From NCBI GenBank assembly GCA_033794685.1, contig JARAYZ010000006.1: a DNA stretch of 64,000 nucleotides, one strand, 5' to 3'. The stretch is from Lentzea sp033794685. Lineage in GTDB: Bacteria; Actinomycetota; Actinomycetes; Mycobacteriales; Pseudonocardiaceae. Shown here in pieces: positions 16,070-24,587 of the stretch. Made by a program: the position numbers and the translations under genes. Under the pieces are notes generated by a model. The model was not told the origin of the DNA. It worked only from the letters and a program-made list of their open reading frames with translations, and made no database searches. Numbering within the stretch: position 1 is the stretch's first letter; each line of letters starts with the position of its first letter.

Positions 16070-16944
16070 GGAGTCACCGCCGGCGTGGGCCACGGGTTCG
16101 CGACGCAGGTCCTGCCGTCACGGGGAACCGGCGCCCCCTGCGGTGTGGCGGCGGTGATCTCGGCGAGGCGGTCGTTCGAGACGGAGAACGTCTGCTGCAT
16201 CATCACCGGCGCCGGAGCACCGTCCGCCGGGCACGGTTCGTGGCCGCGGCCGAGGAAGTGGCCGATCTCGTGGTTGACGAGGTACTGCCGGTAGCCCGCC
16301 AGGTCACCGGCGAACGACTCAGCGCCGCGGAACCACCGTGGCGCGCTCACGTAGACCACGCCGCCGACGAAGCACGAGGTGTCGTAGGGCAACCGGAACC
16401 CGCAGATCGACCTGGCCGTCTCCGTCGCGGTGAGCCGGATCCGCACGTCCGGCTCGGCCACGTCGACCCGTCGGAACGCGAGGCCGCCGGACGCCGTCCA
16501 GCCCCTCGGGTCGGCCAGCGTCCTGTCCACCACCTCGGCGAACCGGCGCTGGTCCGCGGGCAGCACCGCGCCCTGCTCGACCTCGACGGAGTAGGTGTGC
16601 ACCCGGCCGCCGCCGACCTGCGCCGTGGTGCCGGCCACGGTCCGCCACCAGCCTTCGCCCTGCGCGCGCACCGCCTGACCCGGTGGCAGCCCGGGCCCTG
16701 GCCGGGGCTTGACCTGCGCGATCGGCGTGGACGGCGCCGCGGACGACGACGGCGGCGGCGAGGACGAAGCCGGAGCAGCCGAGGACGGGGCCTTCCTCAC
16801 CGACACCGTGGCGACGGCGGGCACGCGCGGTCCGGCGAGGTCCTCCCGTGCGGGCTGGCCGGGCGGAAGGTTGCCCAGCACGCCGATCATCACCCCGGCG
16901 AGCATCGAGGCGATCACGAACATGACGATTCTGCCGACGGTCAT
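16066..16944 (-). CDS. Membrane-anchored DUF3152 zinc metalloprotease-like protein
   Basis: 292 aa. One N-terminal membrane helix (IVMFVIASMLAGVMIGVLG), a Ser/Pro/Ala-rich linker (~50-75), then a domain with the metzincin zinc motif HEIGHFLGRGH (H225, E226, H229, H235) and a following Met-turn-like VMMQQT. This is the DUF3152 pattern of actinobacteria. Two or more cysteines (ICGF, SCFVGG, EPCP) could pair outside the cell. It is probably an extracytoplasmic peptidase; substrate unknown. It lies 16 bp after the Usp-like gene and overlaps the GT4 start. Confidence 0.85.
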   Translation of the reverse strand: MTVGRIVMFVIASMLAGVMIGVLGNLPPGQPAREDLAGPRVPAVATVSVRKAPSSAAPASSSPPPSSSAAPSTPIAQVKPRPGPGLPPGQAVRAQGEGWWRTVAGTTAQVGGGRVHTYSVEVEQGAVLPADQRRFAEVVDRTLADPRGWTASGGLAFRRVDVAEPDVRIRLTATETARSICGFRLPYDTSCFVGGVVYVSAPRWFRGAESFAGDLAGYRQYLVNHEIGHFLGRGHEPCPADGAPAPVMMQQTFSVSNDRLAEITAATPQGAPVPRDGRTCVANPWPTPAVTP

Positions 16945-16960
16945 GAGATCACTCCCCCTG

Positions 16961-17668
16961 TCACACGCAGCTGAACAGCGCCGGGCACTGCGCGTGGTGC
17001 AGCGCCGCCCGTGCGCCCGGTTGAAGGCCTTCCGCCGGACCGCGTTCCCGGCCGGACACGACGAGCAGGTCGCTCGGGTGCGTCCGCGTCTCCGCCTGGA
17101 CCGACCGGGGTTCCCGCACGAGTTCGACGATCACGTCGGGAGCCACGGCGTGCACGCGGTCCGCGACGTCGTCGAGCGCGAGAGCGGCACCGGGGTACGG
17201 ACGGGCGAGCACGCGCAGACGGGTGGCCCGCCGGACGCGGCAGAAGCCGATGGCCCGGTTGAGCACGCCCTCCCCTCCCACGGAGCAGATGACGGCGGTG
17301 ATCACGCCGAACCGGCCCGCGATCGCGGCGGGCGGACCGGCGACGACCACGACGTCGCGTTCGTCCTGCCCGGCGAGCGGCGGCGCGGCCTTGGCCCGGG
17401 AACGGGAGATCACCACCAGGCCGCCTTCCCAGCGGCCGGGCGGACGACCTTCGTGTTCGAAGTGGACGGACAGGTCCGGGTGCTCGGACAGCACCTTCGC
17501 GACGTCGGCGTGCACGGGATCGTCCTTGGGCCCCGCCTGCACGACCAGGCCCACGTCGAGGTCGTTCGCGCACGCCGCCGCCCAGCGGACGCCGATCACG
17601 CCGGAGTCGCGGACGTCGACGACCACGCAGGTCGTGGTGAGACGGGCGGAGCTGATGACGGCGGTCAT
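16961..17668 (-). CDS. Universal-stress-protein-like protein
   Basis: 235 aa, ATG complementary to 17666-17668, overlapping the previous stop (ATGA). It has two alpha/beta halves; the second ends DLLVVSGRERGPAEGLQPG and AALHHAQCPALF, recalling the nucleotide-binding C-terminus of UspA proteins (DLLVVG-x-G, cPVlvv). The first half (VVVDVRDSGVIGVRWAA, VVVVAGPPAA) is more divergent. Usp proteins bind ATP or other nucleotides and modulate stress survival. Here it may link nucleotide status to the DivIVA-like and envelope genes of the operon (inference). Moderately sure of the fold, not of ligand binding. Confidence 0.6.
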   Translation of the reverse strand: MTAVISSARLTTTCVVVDVRDSGVIGVRWAAACANDLDVGLVVQAGPKDDPVHADVAKVLSEHPDLSVHFEHEGRPPGRWEGGLVVISRSRAKAAPPLAGQDERDVVVVAGPPAAIAGRFGVITAVICSVGGEGVLNRAIGFCRVRRATRLRVLARPYPGAALALDDVADRVHAVAPDVIVELVREPRSVQAETRTHPSDLLVVSGRERGPAEGLQPGARAALHHAQCPALFSCV

Positions 17669-18282
17669 CGCGTCACGCTCACCGTGTCGGTGGCGGCGTC
17701 TTCCTCGTGGGCGAGAGGTTCGGCACGCCTGGGCAGCGGCAGGTCGGGCTCCGTCTCGACGGCCGAGTACCACTGTTCGAGCAGCCGCTGCCGTTCCGCG
17801 ACCTCCGCGAGCACGGACCGCGACTCCCGCAGCGCCTCACCCACGATCTCCCGTGCGCGGCTGCCCGCCTCGGCGAGCCGGCGCTGGGACTCCTGCTCGG
17901 CTTCCTCGAGCAACCGGGCCTGCTGGTCGGCGGCTTCCTGCGCCCGGCCCACCGCCTGCTCGGCGCGCGACCGGGCCTCGGCCTCGATCTCGTCCACCTT
18001 GCGCCGCGCGGAGTGCAGCAGGTAGCGAATGCAGCCGGACACGGCGTCGTCCTTGCTGTGTCCCGCGTGCAACTCCCGGTACTCGCCGAGCTCCGACCGC
18101 GCTTCCTCGAGGTGCCGCGTCAGGTCCTCGGCCGTGGCGAGCGCGGCGTCGCGGTCGGCCCAGGCGAGTTCGGCCTGCGCTTCCAGCCGGGCGTGCTCCT
18201 CGTCGACCTGATGGCGGTCGTAGCCGAGCCATCGCGTCCGGAACACCGGCGGGCCCTCGTTCAGGAAGTCTTCGACATCCAT
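17665..18282 (-). CDS. DivIVA-like coiled-coil protein
   Basis: 205 aa, ATG complementary to 18280-18282 behind AGGACAGGGG. The head FRTRWLGYDRHQVDEEHARL fits the short DivIVA N-terminal pattern (F-x4-x-GYd-x-x-eVD). It is followed by ~130 residues of Glu/Ala/Arg-rich heptads (RLEAQAELAWADRDAAL, EIEAEARSRAEQAVGRAQEA), clearly coiled coil. DivIVA/Wag31-type proteins mark curved membrane at poles and septa and organise cell-wall synthesis. It is the first gene of an operon with Usp-like, DUF3152 and GT4 genes. A direct repeat GAACGTG lies in the 110-bp upstream gap. Confidence 0.7.
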   Translation of the reverse strand: MDVEDFLNEGPPVFRTRWLGYDRHQVDEEHARLEAQAELAWADRDAALATAEDLTRHLEEARSELGEYRELHAGHSKDDAVSGCIRYLLHSARRKVDEIEAEARSRAEQAVGRAQEAADQQARLLEEAEQESQRRLAEAGSRAREIVGEALRESRSVLAEVAERQRLLEQWYSAVETEPDLPLPRRAEPLAHEEDAATDTVSVTR

Positions 18283-18392
18283 AACCCCTGTCCTTTCCCG
18301 AACGTGGGCGAACGTGCGTTGTGCTGGGCAAATACCCCGGGAAAGGGCGGACAGTCATTTCTGACCGGCAAGCACTCGGTCTAGTGAATTCC

Positions 18393-19580
18393 TCACGGAG
18401 TGTCACCGCGGACCACGAAGTCGGCGTCCACGAGCCCGTCCGCGGTGTCCTGCGGCAGAACAGCCCCGAGGCAGGCACCGGCGGCGCGCACCACCTCCCA
18501 CGCCTCGGCGAGGAAGCCCTCGGCGGCCTGACCCCCGACGTGGTCGAGCACCACGTCGTCGAACCCGAGCGCCACCGCCTCCCGGGCGAGGGCCACGACG
18601 TAGCCGCGCACCTCGGGATGAGCGGGGTTGGTGAGCACGAGCGAGCCGTCCCGCACGTGGTCGTTCATCCCGGCCAGTGACGACGCGCGGGCCAGCACGG
18701 GATCGCGGAACGCGACCACCCGTCCCACCGCGCGCAGTCCGGCGCCGTGGATCTTCCGGACGGCGGACCGCAGGTCGTAGCGGACGTCGATCGCGCCGAT
18801 CCGCTGGGCCAGCGGCACCTCCGAGTGGTGCAACACCCGGCCGTCCTCGTCCTTGACGTCGAGCACGACGGTGTCGACCTCGCCTTGGCGGGCACTCCTG
18901 AACATCGACTCACGTGTCCGCGCCGACGTCCAGCCGGCCGCGCTGAGCCGGATCACCCGCGCCTGCGGCCGGTGCGCCGGCACCGCCACCCGTCGCCGGG
19001 TCGTGTTGCCGGCCGCGTCGCGTGCTTCCACGAAGACCGTCGCCGACGACGGCACCGTGGCCTCGAACACGCCGCCCGCCAGTTGTGCCGGGTTCCCGGC
19101 CACCCGGACGGATTCCGCGCCTTCGGCGGTGCCCCGGATCGTGACCGGCGACCGGGGGTCCGCGGTCTCGGCCCGGCTCACGACGAGGTCCGGCGCGGTG
19201 TCGTCGACCGTGAAGGTGTGCTCGAGCTCGGCCTCCATCCCCAGCAGGGTGGTGTCCCGGACCCGGACGCGGACGGTGTGCTCACCTTCGGCGGGGTCGA
19301 ACCCGTTGAGCAGCAACCTGTCCCCGGCGCGGCGCGTGGTGACCTCCTCGCCGTCCACGAACACGTCGATCCGGTCCAGAGTGGACGGATCGTCCGCGAC
19401 GACGCCGGCGTCCCTCACCGCGGCCGCCCTGACGACCACGCCGTCCCCCAGGCCGTCGACGGCGAGCCCGAAGCTCTTGTGGTGCGCCACGACCGTCATC
19501 GCCGTGGCCGTCAGCGAGCAGACGACGGCGAAGTACACGAGCACGATGAGCTCGGACCTGCGCGGCGGGGCGTTCACCAC
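18393..19580 (-). CDS. Membrane-anchored glycosidase-like protein (DUF4015/GHL13-like)
   Basis: 395 aa. An N-terminal helix (LIVLVYFAVVCSLTATAMTVV) is followed by Ig-like beta domains to ~residue 215 (VDVFVDGEEV-like, GEHTVRVRVRD, FVEARDAAGNTTRR). The C-terminal part (VDTVVLDVKDEDGRVLH, AVGRVVAFRDPVLA, LVLTNPAHPEVRGYVVALA and FDDVVLDHV) matches the putative glycosyl hydrolase domain DUF4015. In that family the last motif usually reads DYVRFP; here it is DHVGGQ, so activity is uncertain. The GTG start directly abuts the TGA of the GH25 gene, giving a two-gene envelope operon. Confidence 0.65.
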   Translation of the reverse strand: MVNAPPRRSELIVLVYFAVVCSLTATAMTVVAHHKSFGLAVDGLGDGVVVRAAAVRDAGVVADDPSTLDRIDVFVDGEEVTTRRAGDRLLLNGFDPAEGEHTVRVRVRDTTLLGMEAELEHTFTVDDTAPDLVVSRAETADPRSPVTIRGTAEGAESVRVAGNPAQLAGGVFEATVPSSATVFVEARDAAGNTTRRRVAVPAHRPQARVIRLSAAGWTSARTRESMFRSARQGEVDTVVLDVKDEDGRVLHHSEVPLAQRIGAIDVRYDLRSAVRKIHGAGLRAVGRVVAFRDPVLARASSLAGMNDHVRDGSLVLTNPAHPEVRGYVVALAREAVALGFDDVVLDHVGGQAAEGFLAEAWEVVRAAGACLGAVLPQDTADGLVDADFVVRGDTP

Positions 19581-20384
19581 TCACCCCGCGGCCAGCGCGG
19601 CCAGCCGGTCGGCTCCGCCGTTGAAGACGTTCTGATCGATCGGCGACGACGTGTACTGCCAGATGGTGTGGAACGGCCACTTGAACGGCATCGGGCCCGC
19701 CGACGCCGAGTACCGGGCGACCCACAACGCGTTGGTGCCGCTGAAGTCGCCGCCGCGTCCCGTGCACCTGTCCCACCACAGCGTGGACGTGTAGATCACC
19801 GGCCAGCGCTTGGTGAGCGCGTGGTAGGTGTCGCTGAAGCTCCGGATCCAGGTGATCATCGCGGCGTGGCTCAGGCCGTAGCAGGTGTCGCCACCGTACG
19901 GGTTGTACTCGATGTCGAGCACGCCCGGCAGGGTCCGGCCGTCCCGCGACCAGCCACCGCCGTTCTGCACGAAGAACCGCGCCTGCGTGGCGCCGTCGGA
20001 GCGGTTGGGCAGGGCGAAGTGGTAGGAGCCCCTCGTCATGCCGACAGCGGCGGATCCGTTGTACTGCTGGGTGAACTTCGGGTTGCGGTAGCCCGTTCCC
20101 TCGGTCGCCTTGATGTAGACGAACCTCTTCCCCGCGCGCCACCAGTGCCCCCAGTCCACATTGCCCTGATGACTGCTGACGTCGATGCCGTCGACACGAC
20201 CCGCCTCGAGCACGGGCGGTGTCATGAGCATCTCGGAGGTGCCCTCGTGCTTCGCGATCTGGGAGCCTGCGGCGTGGTCCTCGGAGCCTTCGGCCAGCGC
20301 GGGCGAGGGACACAGCACGCTCATGACCAAGACGATCGAAGCGGTGCGAGCGCCACGACAGCCGGTTAGTGGTTGCGGCGACAT
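19581..20384 (-). CDS. Secreted GH25 muramidase (lysozyme)
   Basis: 267 aa with a signal peptide (ASIVLVMSVLCPSPALA). The GH25 catalytic beta/alpha barrel starts at GIDVSSHQG (D68) and has the catalytic DIE triad in GVLDIEYNP (D157, E159). FVYIKATEGTGYRNPKF and IWQYTSS are further family marks. GH25 enzymes cleave the N-acetylmuramyl-beta-1,4-N-acetylglucosamine bond of peptidoglycan. It is divergently transcribed from a class A penicillin-binding protein across 218 bp, so hydrolysis and synthesis of wall may be co-regulated. Confidence 0.9.
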   Translation of the reverse strand: MSPQPLTGCRGARTASIVLVMSVLCPSPALAEGSEDHAAGSQIAKHEGTSEMLMTPPVLEAGRVDGIDVSSHQGNVDWGHWWRAGKRFVYIKATEGTGYRNPKFTQQYNGSAAVGMTRGSYHFALPNRSDGATQARFFVQNGGGWSRDGRTLPGVLDIEYNPYGGDTCYGLSHAAMITWIRSFSDTYHALTKRWPVIYTSTLWWDRCTGRGGDFSGTNALWVARYSASAGPMPFKWPFHTIWQYTSSPIDQNVFNGGADRLAALAAG

Positions 20385-20567
20385 CGGTTTCCTCCCAGGT
20401 GCGTCAACGGTTCTGCTGGCCAGCTACCCGTCGCAGCAACGGAAAAACCGGACACCGATTTGTTGACACGAGCGAGTGAGCCAAAGGCCGTTCGGGCACA
20501 CCAGGTAACGGTTTTCCTGATCTGGGTTCATTCGATGCGGGCGCCTGATCACGATCTCGGCGGGTAA

Positions 20568-20603
20568 CCGTCAGAACCTGGTTCAGCGAGGGGAGTCTGA
20601 CGG
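20568..20603 (+). promoter_or_regulatory. Inverted repeat enclosing the ribosome-binding site of the PBP gene
   Basis: CCGTCAG (20568-20574) pairs with CTGACGG (20597-20603); the loop holds GAGGGGA and the 3' arm ends on the first base of GTG 20603. It could hide the translation start, or serve as an operator. Confidence 0.35.
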
Positions 20604-23023
20604 TGGATCGCAAGAGGATCGGGCCCTGCGTCGCCAAACTCACGGGGCTGTGCGCGCTCGCCGGCGTCGTGCTCGCCGGGATGCTCTTCCCCGTCGCGGG
20701 AACACTCGGCGCCATCTCGAACAAGGTCAGCGACCAGGTGGCGTCCACCCTCTCGCTCATGGTGACCGACCACCCGCCGCTGATGACGACGGTGACGGAC
20801 AAGGACGGCGCGCCGATCGCGTACCTCTACGACCAATATCGCGTGCGAACGCCACCGGACAGGATCTCGCCGCACATGAAGACGGCGTTGCTCGCGATCG
20901 AGGACCGCCGTTTCCACGACCACCACGGCGTCGACTGGCTGGCGACCCTCCGCGCGGCCGCGCGCAACAACGCCAGCGGAGCCGTGGAGCAGGGCGCGTC
21001 CACGCTCACCCAGCAGTACGTGAAGAACTACCTCGTGCACGTGCTGGCGCGCACCGACAAGAACGCGCAGCGGCTCGCCCAGGAGCAGAGCGTCACCCGC
21101 AAGCTCCGCGAGGCACGCATCGCGGTGGGCCTGGAAACGGTGCTGAGCAAGGACGAGATCCTCGGACGGTACCTCGACCTGGTCCCGTTCGGTTCGACGA
21201 TCTTCGGTGTCGCGGCGGCCTCGCAGGCCTACTTCGACACGACGCCGGACAAGCTGACCGTCACGCAGGCGGCCACGCTCGCGGGCATGGTGAACAGTCC
21301 CACCGCGCTCGATCCCGAGGCCCGGCCGGACAAGGCGATCGAGCGCAGGAACCTCGTGATCGACGCGATGCGCGCGGAGGAGAAGCTGTCGAGCGAGGAA
21401 GCCGACGCGTTCAAGGCGGCTCCTCTCGGGCTGCGCGAACCCGTGCGCACGCTGCAGACCGGTTGTGTGGGGGCAGGGCCGTCGTACGGGTTCTTCTGCT
21501 CGTTCCTGGTCCAGCACCTCACCGAGGCGGGATTCGACCTGGAGGAGCTGAAGATCGGCGGGTACCGGATCGAGACCACCCTGGACCCGAAGATCACCGA
21601 GCACGCGAAGCAGGCGGTCGAGGCGCAGGCGCCGAAGACCACCCCCGGTGTGGCGAACACGATGGCGGTCGTGCGTCCGGGCAAGGACGCGCACGAGGTC
21701 GTCGCGCTGGTGGCCAACCGCGACTACGGGCTGAAGAAGGACGAGTTCCAGACCCAGTTCGACCTGCCCAGCGGCGTGGAGAACAAGTTCGGCACGGGGT
21801 CGGTCTACAAGGTCTTCACCGCGGCCGCCGCGCTGCAGAAGGGCATCGGCATCGACACGACCGTCGCCGCGCCCAACACCTACACCTCGCGGGTGTTCAA
21901 GGGCGGCGCCCCCACCTGTCCGTCCACAGGGGAGCCGAGCACGTACTGGTACTGCCTGGCCAACCACAACGACCGCTACCCGCCCCAGATGCCGCTGAGG
22001 CAGGCGCTGGCGACCTCGCCCAACACCGCGTTCGTGATCCTGGAGGAACAGGTCGGCCTCGACGCGGTCGTGGACATGGCGTCCCGGCTCGGCATGCGCA
22101 GGACGATGGCGACGAACATCGCGGGTGTCGCGCCGGATCCCCAGGCAGCCAAGGACCTCCGCGTCACCCAGGCCCAGTTCTACGCCGGCAACGGCAACGC
22201 GTCGTTCACCCTCGGCCCCGCGCCGTCGAGCACCCTGGAGCTCGCCAACGTCGCCGCGACGATCATGAGCGGTGGCACGTGGTGCCCGCCGACGCCGGTC
22301 AAGAAGATCGTCGACCGGGACGGGAAACCCGTGGAGCTGGCCAAGCCCCCGTGCGAACAGGCCGTGCCCGAACCACTCGCGAACGCCCTGGCGGTCGGCC
22401 TCAGCGAGGACAGCAAGGGCATGGGCACCGCCGCTTACTCGGCCCGCAAGGCGGGCTGGAAGCGCCCGATGATGGGCAAGACGGGGACGACCGAGGAGTA
22501 CAAGTCGGCGGCGTACCTCGGCGCCACCCCGGACTACGCGGGCGCCGTCCAGGTGTTCAACGACAGCACGTCGCCCAAGGGCATCTGCGTCGGTGTGGGA
22601 GCGCCCAGGCTGTGCCCCGAGGGCAACATCTACGGCGGCACCGTGCCCGCCGCGACGTGGTTCGACACGATGACGAAGGCGCACGCCGACCTGCCGGAGA
22701 AGCCCCTGCCCGAGGTGGAGGACCGCTACCGCCACGGCGACGGGAAGCTGAAGGTCCCGGACGTCGTCGGATCGGGCGTCGACAGGGCGTCGGCGATGCT
22801 GCGCGACGCCGGCTACCAGGTGACCACCGTGTCCGTCAGCGCACCGCAACCCCGTGGCGCCGTGGTGGCGCAGTCGTTGCGCGGTGTGGCGATGCGGGGG
22901 ATGCAGGTGACGCTCTCGGTCAGCTCGGGACCCCCGCCGCCCAAGACCGAGACTCCGCCGCCTGCCGCGGTGGCGCCGTCCGTTCCGGAGTCGTCCGCTC
23001 CGGAGGCGCCGCCCACGCGGTGA
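20603..23023 (+). CDS. Class A penicillin-binding protein with PASTA domain
   Basis: 806 aa, GTG 20603 behind GAGGGGA. One N-terminal membrane helix (LTGLCALAGVVLAGMLFPV). The GT51 transglycosylase has EDRRFHDHHGVDW and QGASTLTQQYVKN. The transpeptidase has SxxK (TGSVYKVF), SxN (SPNTA) and KTG (MGKTGTTEEYKSA). A single PASTA-like domain follows (KVPDVVGSGVDRASAMLRDAG), then a Pro-rich tail. It polymerises and cross-links peptidoglycan outside the membrane, and PASTA may sense muropeptides or lipid II. The layout matches PonA1/PonA2-type actinobacterial enzymes. A weak hairpin (GGTGAG/CTCACC, 23,020-23,038) overlaps the stop. Confidence 0.93.
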   Translation: MDRKRIGPCVAKLTGLCALAGVVLAGMLFPVAGTLGAISNKVSDQVASTLSLMVTDHPPLMTTVTDKDGAPIAYLYDQYRVRTPPDRISPHMKTALLAIEDRRFHDHHGVDWLATLRAAARNNASGAVEQGASTLTQQYVKNYLVHVLARTDKNAQRLAQEQSVTRKLREARIAVGLETVLSKDEILGRYLDLVPFGSTIFGVAAASQAYFDTTPDKLTVTQAATLAGMVNSPTALDPEARPDKAIERRNLVIDAMRAEEKLSSEEADAFKAAPLGLREPVRTLQTGCVGAGPSYGFFCSFLVQHLTEAGFDLEELKIGGYRIETTLDPKITEHAKQAVEAQAPKTTPGVANTMAVVRPGKDAHEVVALVANRDYGLKKDEFQTQFDLPSGVENKFGTGSVYKVFTAAAALQKGIGIDTTVAAPNTYTSRVFKGGAPTCPSTGEPSTYWYCLANHNDRYPPQMPLRQALATSPNTAFVILEEQVGLDAVVDMASRLGMRRTMATNIAGVAPDPQAAKDLRVTQAQFYAGNGNASFTLGPAPSSTLELANVAATIMSGGTWCPPTPVKKIVDRDGKPVELAKPPCEQAVPEPLANALAVGLSEDSKGMGTAAYSARKAGWKRPMMGKTGTTEEYKSAAYLGATPDYAGAVQVFNDSTSPKGICVGVGAPRLCPEGNIYGGTVPAATWFDTMTKAHADLPEKPLPEVEDRYRHGDGKLKVPDVVGSGVDRASAMLRDAGYQVTTVSVSAPQPRGAVVAQSLRGVAMRGMQVTLSVSSGPPPPKTETPPPAAVAPSVPESSAPEAPPTR

Positions 23024-23127
23024 GAATCGCGCTCACCCCCTGTTCTCACGGCTTCTTCCCCGGCGGGCAACCATTCGCGCGGCCCACCGGGTAGAAGCAG
23101 TGACGGACAGAGTGGAGGGGCCGGGAA

Positions 23128-23625
23128 GTGGTGAGCTCACCTGAGGGGTTCGAGGAGTTCGTGGTGGGTGCGACGCCCCGGTTGCTGCGGATGGCCTTCC
23201 TCCTGACGCGGGACGCGGGGCACGCGGAGGACCTGCTGCAGACGGCCCTGGCCAAGGCGTGGCGGGCGTGGGGCCGCGTCGACGGCGATCCTGAGCCCTA
23301 CGTCCGGCGGATCATCGTGACCTCCCACGCCACCTGGTGGCGGCGCCGGTGGAGAGGCGAGGAACCGACCGGTGACCTGCCGGAACGACCGGGCGAGTCA
23401 CCGCAGGACCTGGTCGGCGAACGCGAGTGGCTCTGGCAGGCGCTGGGCCGTTTACCCCGCCGGCAGCGCACGGTCCTGGTGCTGCGGTTCTACGAGGACC
23501 TGACGGAGGCGCAGGTGGCCGGGTTGCTCGGCTGTTCGGTCGGCACGGTCAAGAGTCAGGCGAGCAAGGCGCTGGCCAAGTTGCGGATCGACGACCCGAT
23601 CACCTTCGAAGGGGTGCGGCGATGA
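23128..23625 (+). CDS. ECF sigma factor, SigE family
   Basis: 165 aa; GTG 23128, with a second GTG next to it. Region 2 is FEEFVVGATPRLLRMAFLLT then EDLLQTALAKAWRAWGRV. The typical WWRRRW follows, and region 4 carries RQRTVLVLRFYEDLTEAQVA and the recognition helix CSVGTVKSQASKALAKLR. This is the SigE-type group common in actinomycetes, which often pairs with a one-TM partner. Its stop overlaps the ATG of the next gene, which has that topology. The upstream 104 bp may hold an autoregulated promoter; I could not fix a motif. Confidence 0.9.
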   Translation: MVSSPEGFEEFVVGATPRLLRMAFLLTRDAGHAEDLLQTALAKAWRAWGRVDGDPEPYVRRIIVTSHATWWRRRWRGEEPTGDLPERPGESPQDLVGEREWLWQALGRLPRRQRTVLVLRFYEDLTEAQVAGLLGCSVGTVKSQASKALAKLRIDDPITFEGVRR

Positions 23626-24587
23626 ACCTGACCGACCTCACCGAGGTGTTGCGCGACCGGGCGGACCTCACCGACTCGTCCCACGAGGCGCGCATGGCCG
23701 GTGTGCGGGCGAGGGTGGCCGCGACTCGGCGGCGGCGTGCCGTCGCCGGTGTGGCCGCGGTGGTGCTCGCGCTCGTCGGCATCGTCTACGCCGTGCTCCC
23801 CCGTCCCGACGTCCTGCCCGAACCCGCCGTGCCGCCGCGCAGCATGCCCGAGTACCAGCTCGGCACGCGGCTCATCGCCCAGGGCTGGGGGGACCTTCCC
23901 TCGACGACGGTCACCGTGCGGTTCGTGCCGAGGTCGCTGGACCTCACGATCTTCACCCAGTGCGAGGCCGGGACGGACGAGCGCCTGTTGATCAGCACGT
24001 CGATCAACGGACACCCCATGGCCGAACGCAACAGCTGCGGCCACGCGAGCAGGCCGCTCAACTGGACCGGGCTGGACGTCGTGCCGGGACAGCCGTCCGT
24101 CATCACGCTGACCGTGAACGGCAAGCAGGGCGACTTCGACAAGACAGGCGACCTGGAGGTGCTCCCCCTCCCTGCGAACGGCACCTTCGCCATCGGCATC
24201 GGCGAGGCGATGCCGGTGAGCGAGTACCCGTTCCCGCCGCGCCCGCAGACGCTGGCGACGATCCCCCTGACCCATCCCAGGCCCGTGGTCGAACTGAACT
24301 CCGACGCCACGAACCCCAACGAGCGCAAGGAGCTCACGGTGCCGTGGCCGGGTGACAACGTGATGCTGGCGCAGCTGAACACGCCCGGCAGGGTGCGCGT
24401 CCTCGTCGACGACGTCCAGGTCATCGACTACTCGAACTGGGCCTACGGCCTCGGCGGGACGCAGATCGAGCGGCGCGAGTGGAAGGAGGACTACGGCCTC
24501 GACCTGCCCGAAGGGTGGACGGTCAAGATCACCGTGATCCCGGAGCGCGTCACCGGCGAGTGGAAGGTGACGCTCGGAGTCCCCTAG
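23622..24587 (+). CDS. One-TM sigma-associated membrane protein
   Basis: 321 aa, ATG 23622 overlapping the sigma factor stop (ATGA). The N-terminus is cytosolic (LTEVLRDRADLTDSSHEARMAGVRARVAATRRRR), with one membrane helix at ~40-60 (AVAGVAAVVLALVGIVYAVL) and a ~255-residue outer beta-rich domain. The outer domain has two cysteines (TQCEAG, SCGHAS). Coupled SigE-family partners of this shape are usually anti-sigma-like, but no zinc motif is seen. It ends converging on the TetR gene with a 4-bp overlap. Confidence 0.7.
   Translation: MNLTDLTEVLRDRADLTDSSHEARMAGVRARVAATRRRRAVAGVAAVVLALVGIVYAVLPRPDVLPEPAVPPRSMPEYQLGTRLIAQGWGDLPSTTVTVRFVPRSLDLTIFTQCEAGTDERLLISTSINGHPMAERNSCGHASRPLNWTGLDVVPGQPSVITLTVNGKQGDFDKTGDLEVLPLPANGTFAIGIGEAMPVSEYPFPPRPQTLATIPLTHPRPVVELNSDATNPNERKELTVPWPGDNVMLAQLNTPGRVRVLVDDVQVIDYSNWAYGLGGTQIERREWKEDYGLDLPEGWTVKITVIPERVTGEWKVTLGVP

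Noticed and set aside
18290..18330. GAACGTG direct repeat upstream of the DivIVA-like gene
   Set aside because: Two short copies can arise by chance in this base composition; no regulator or promoter element could be tied to it.
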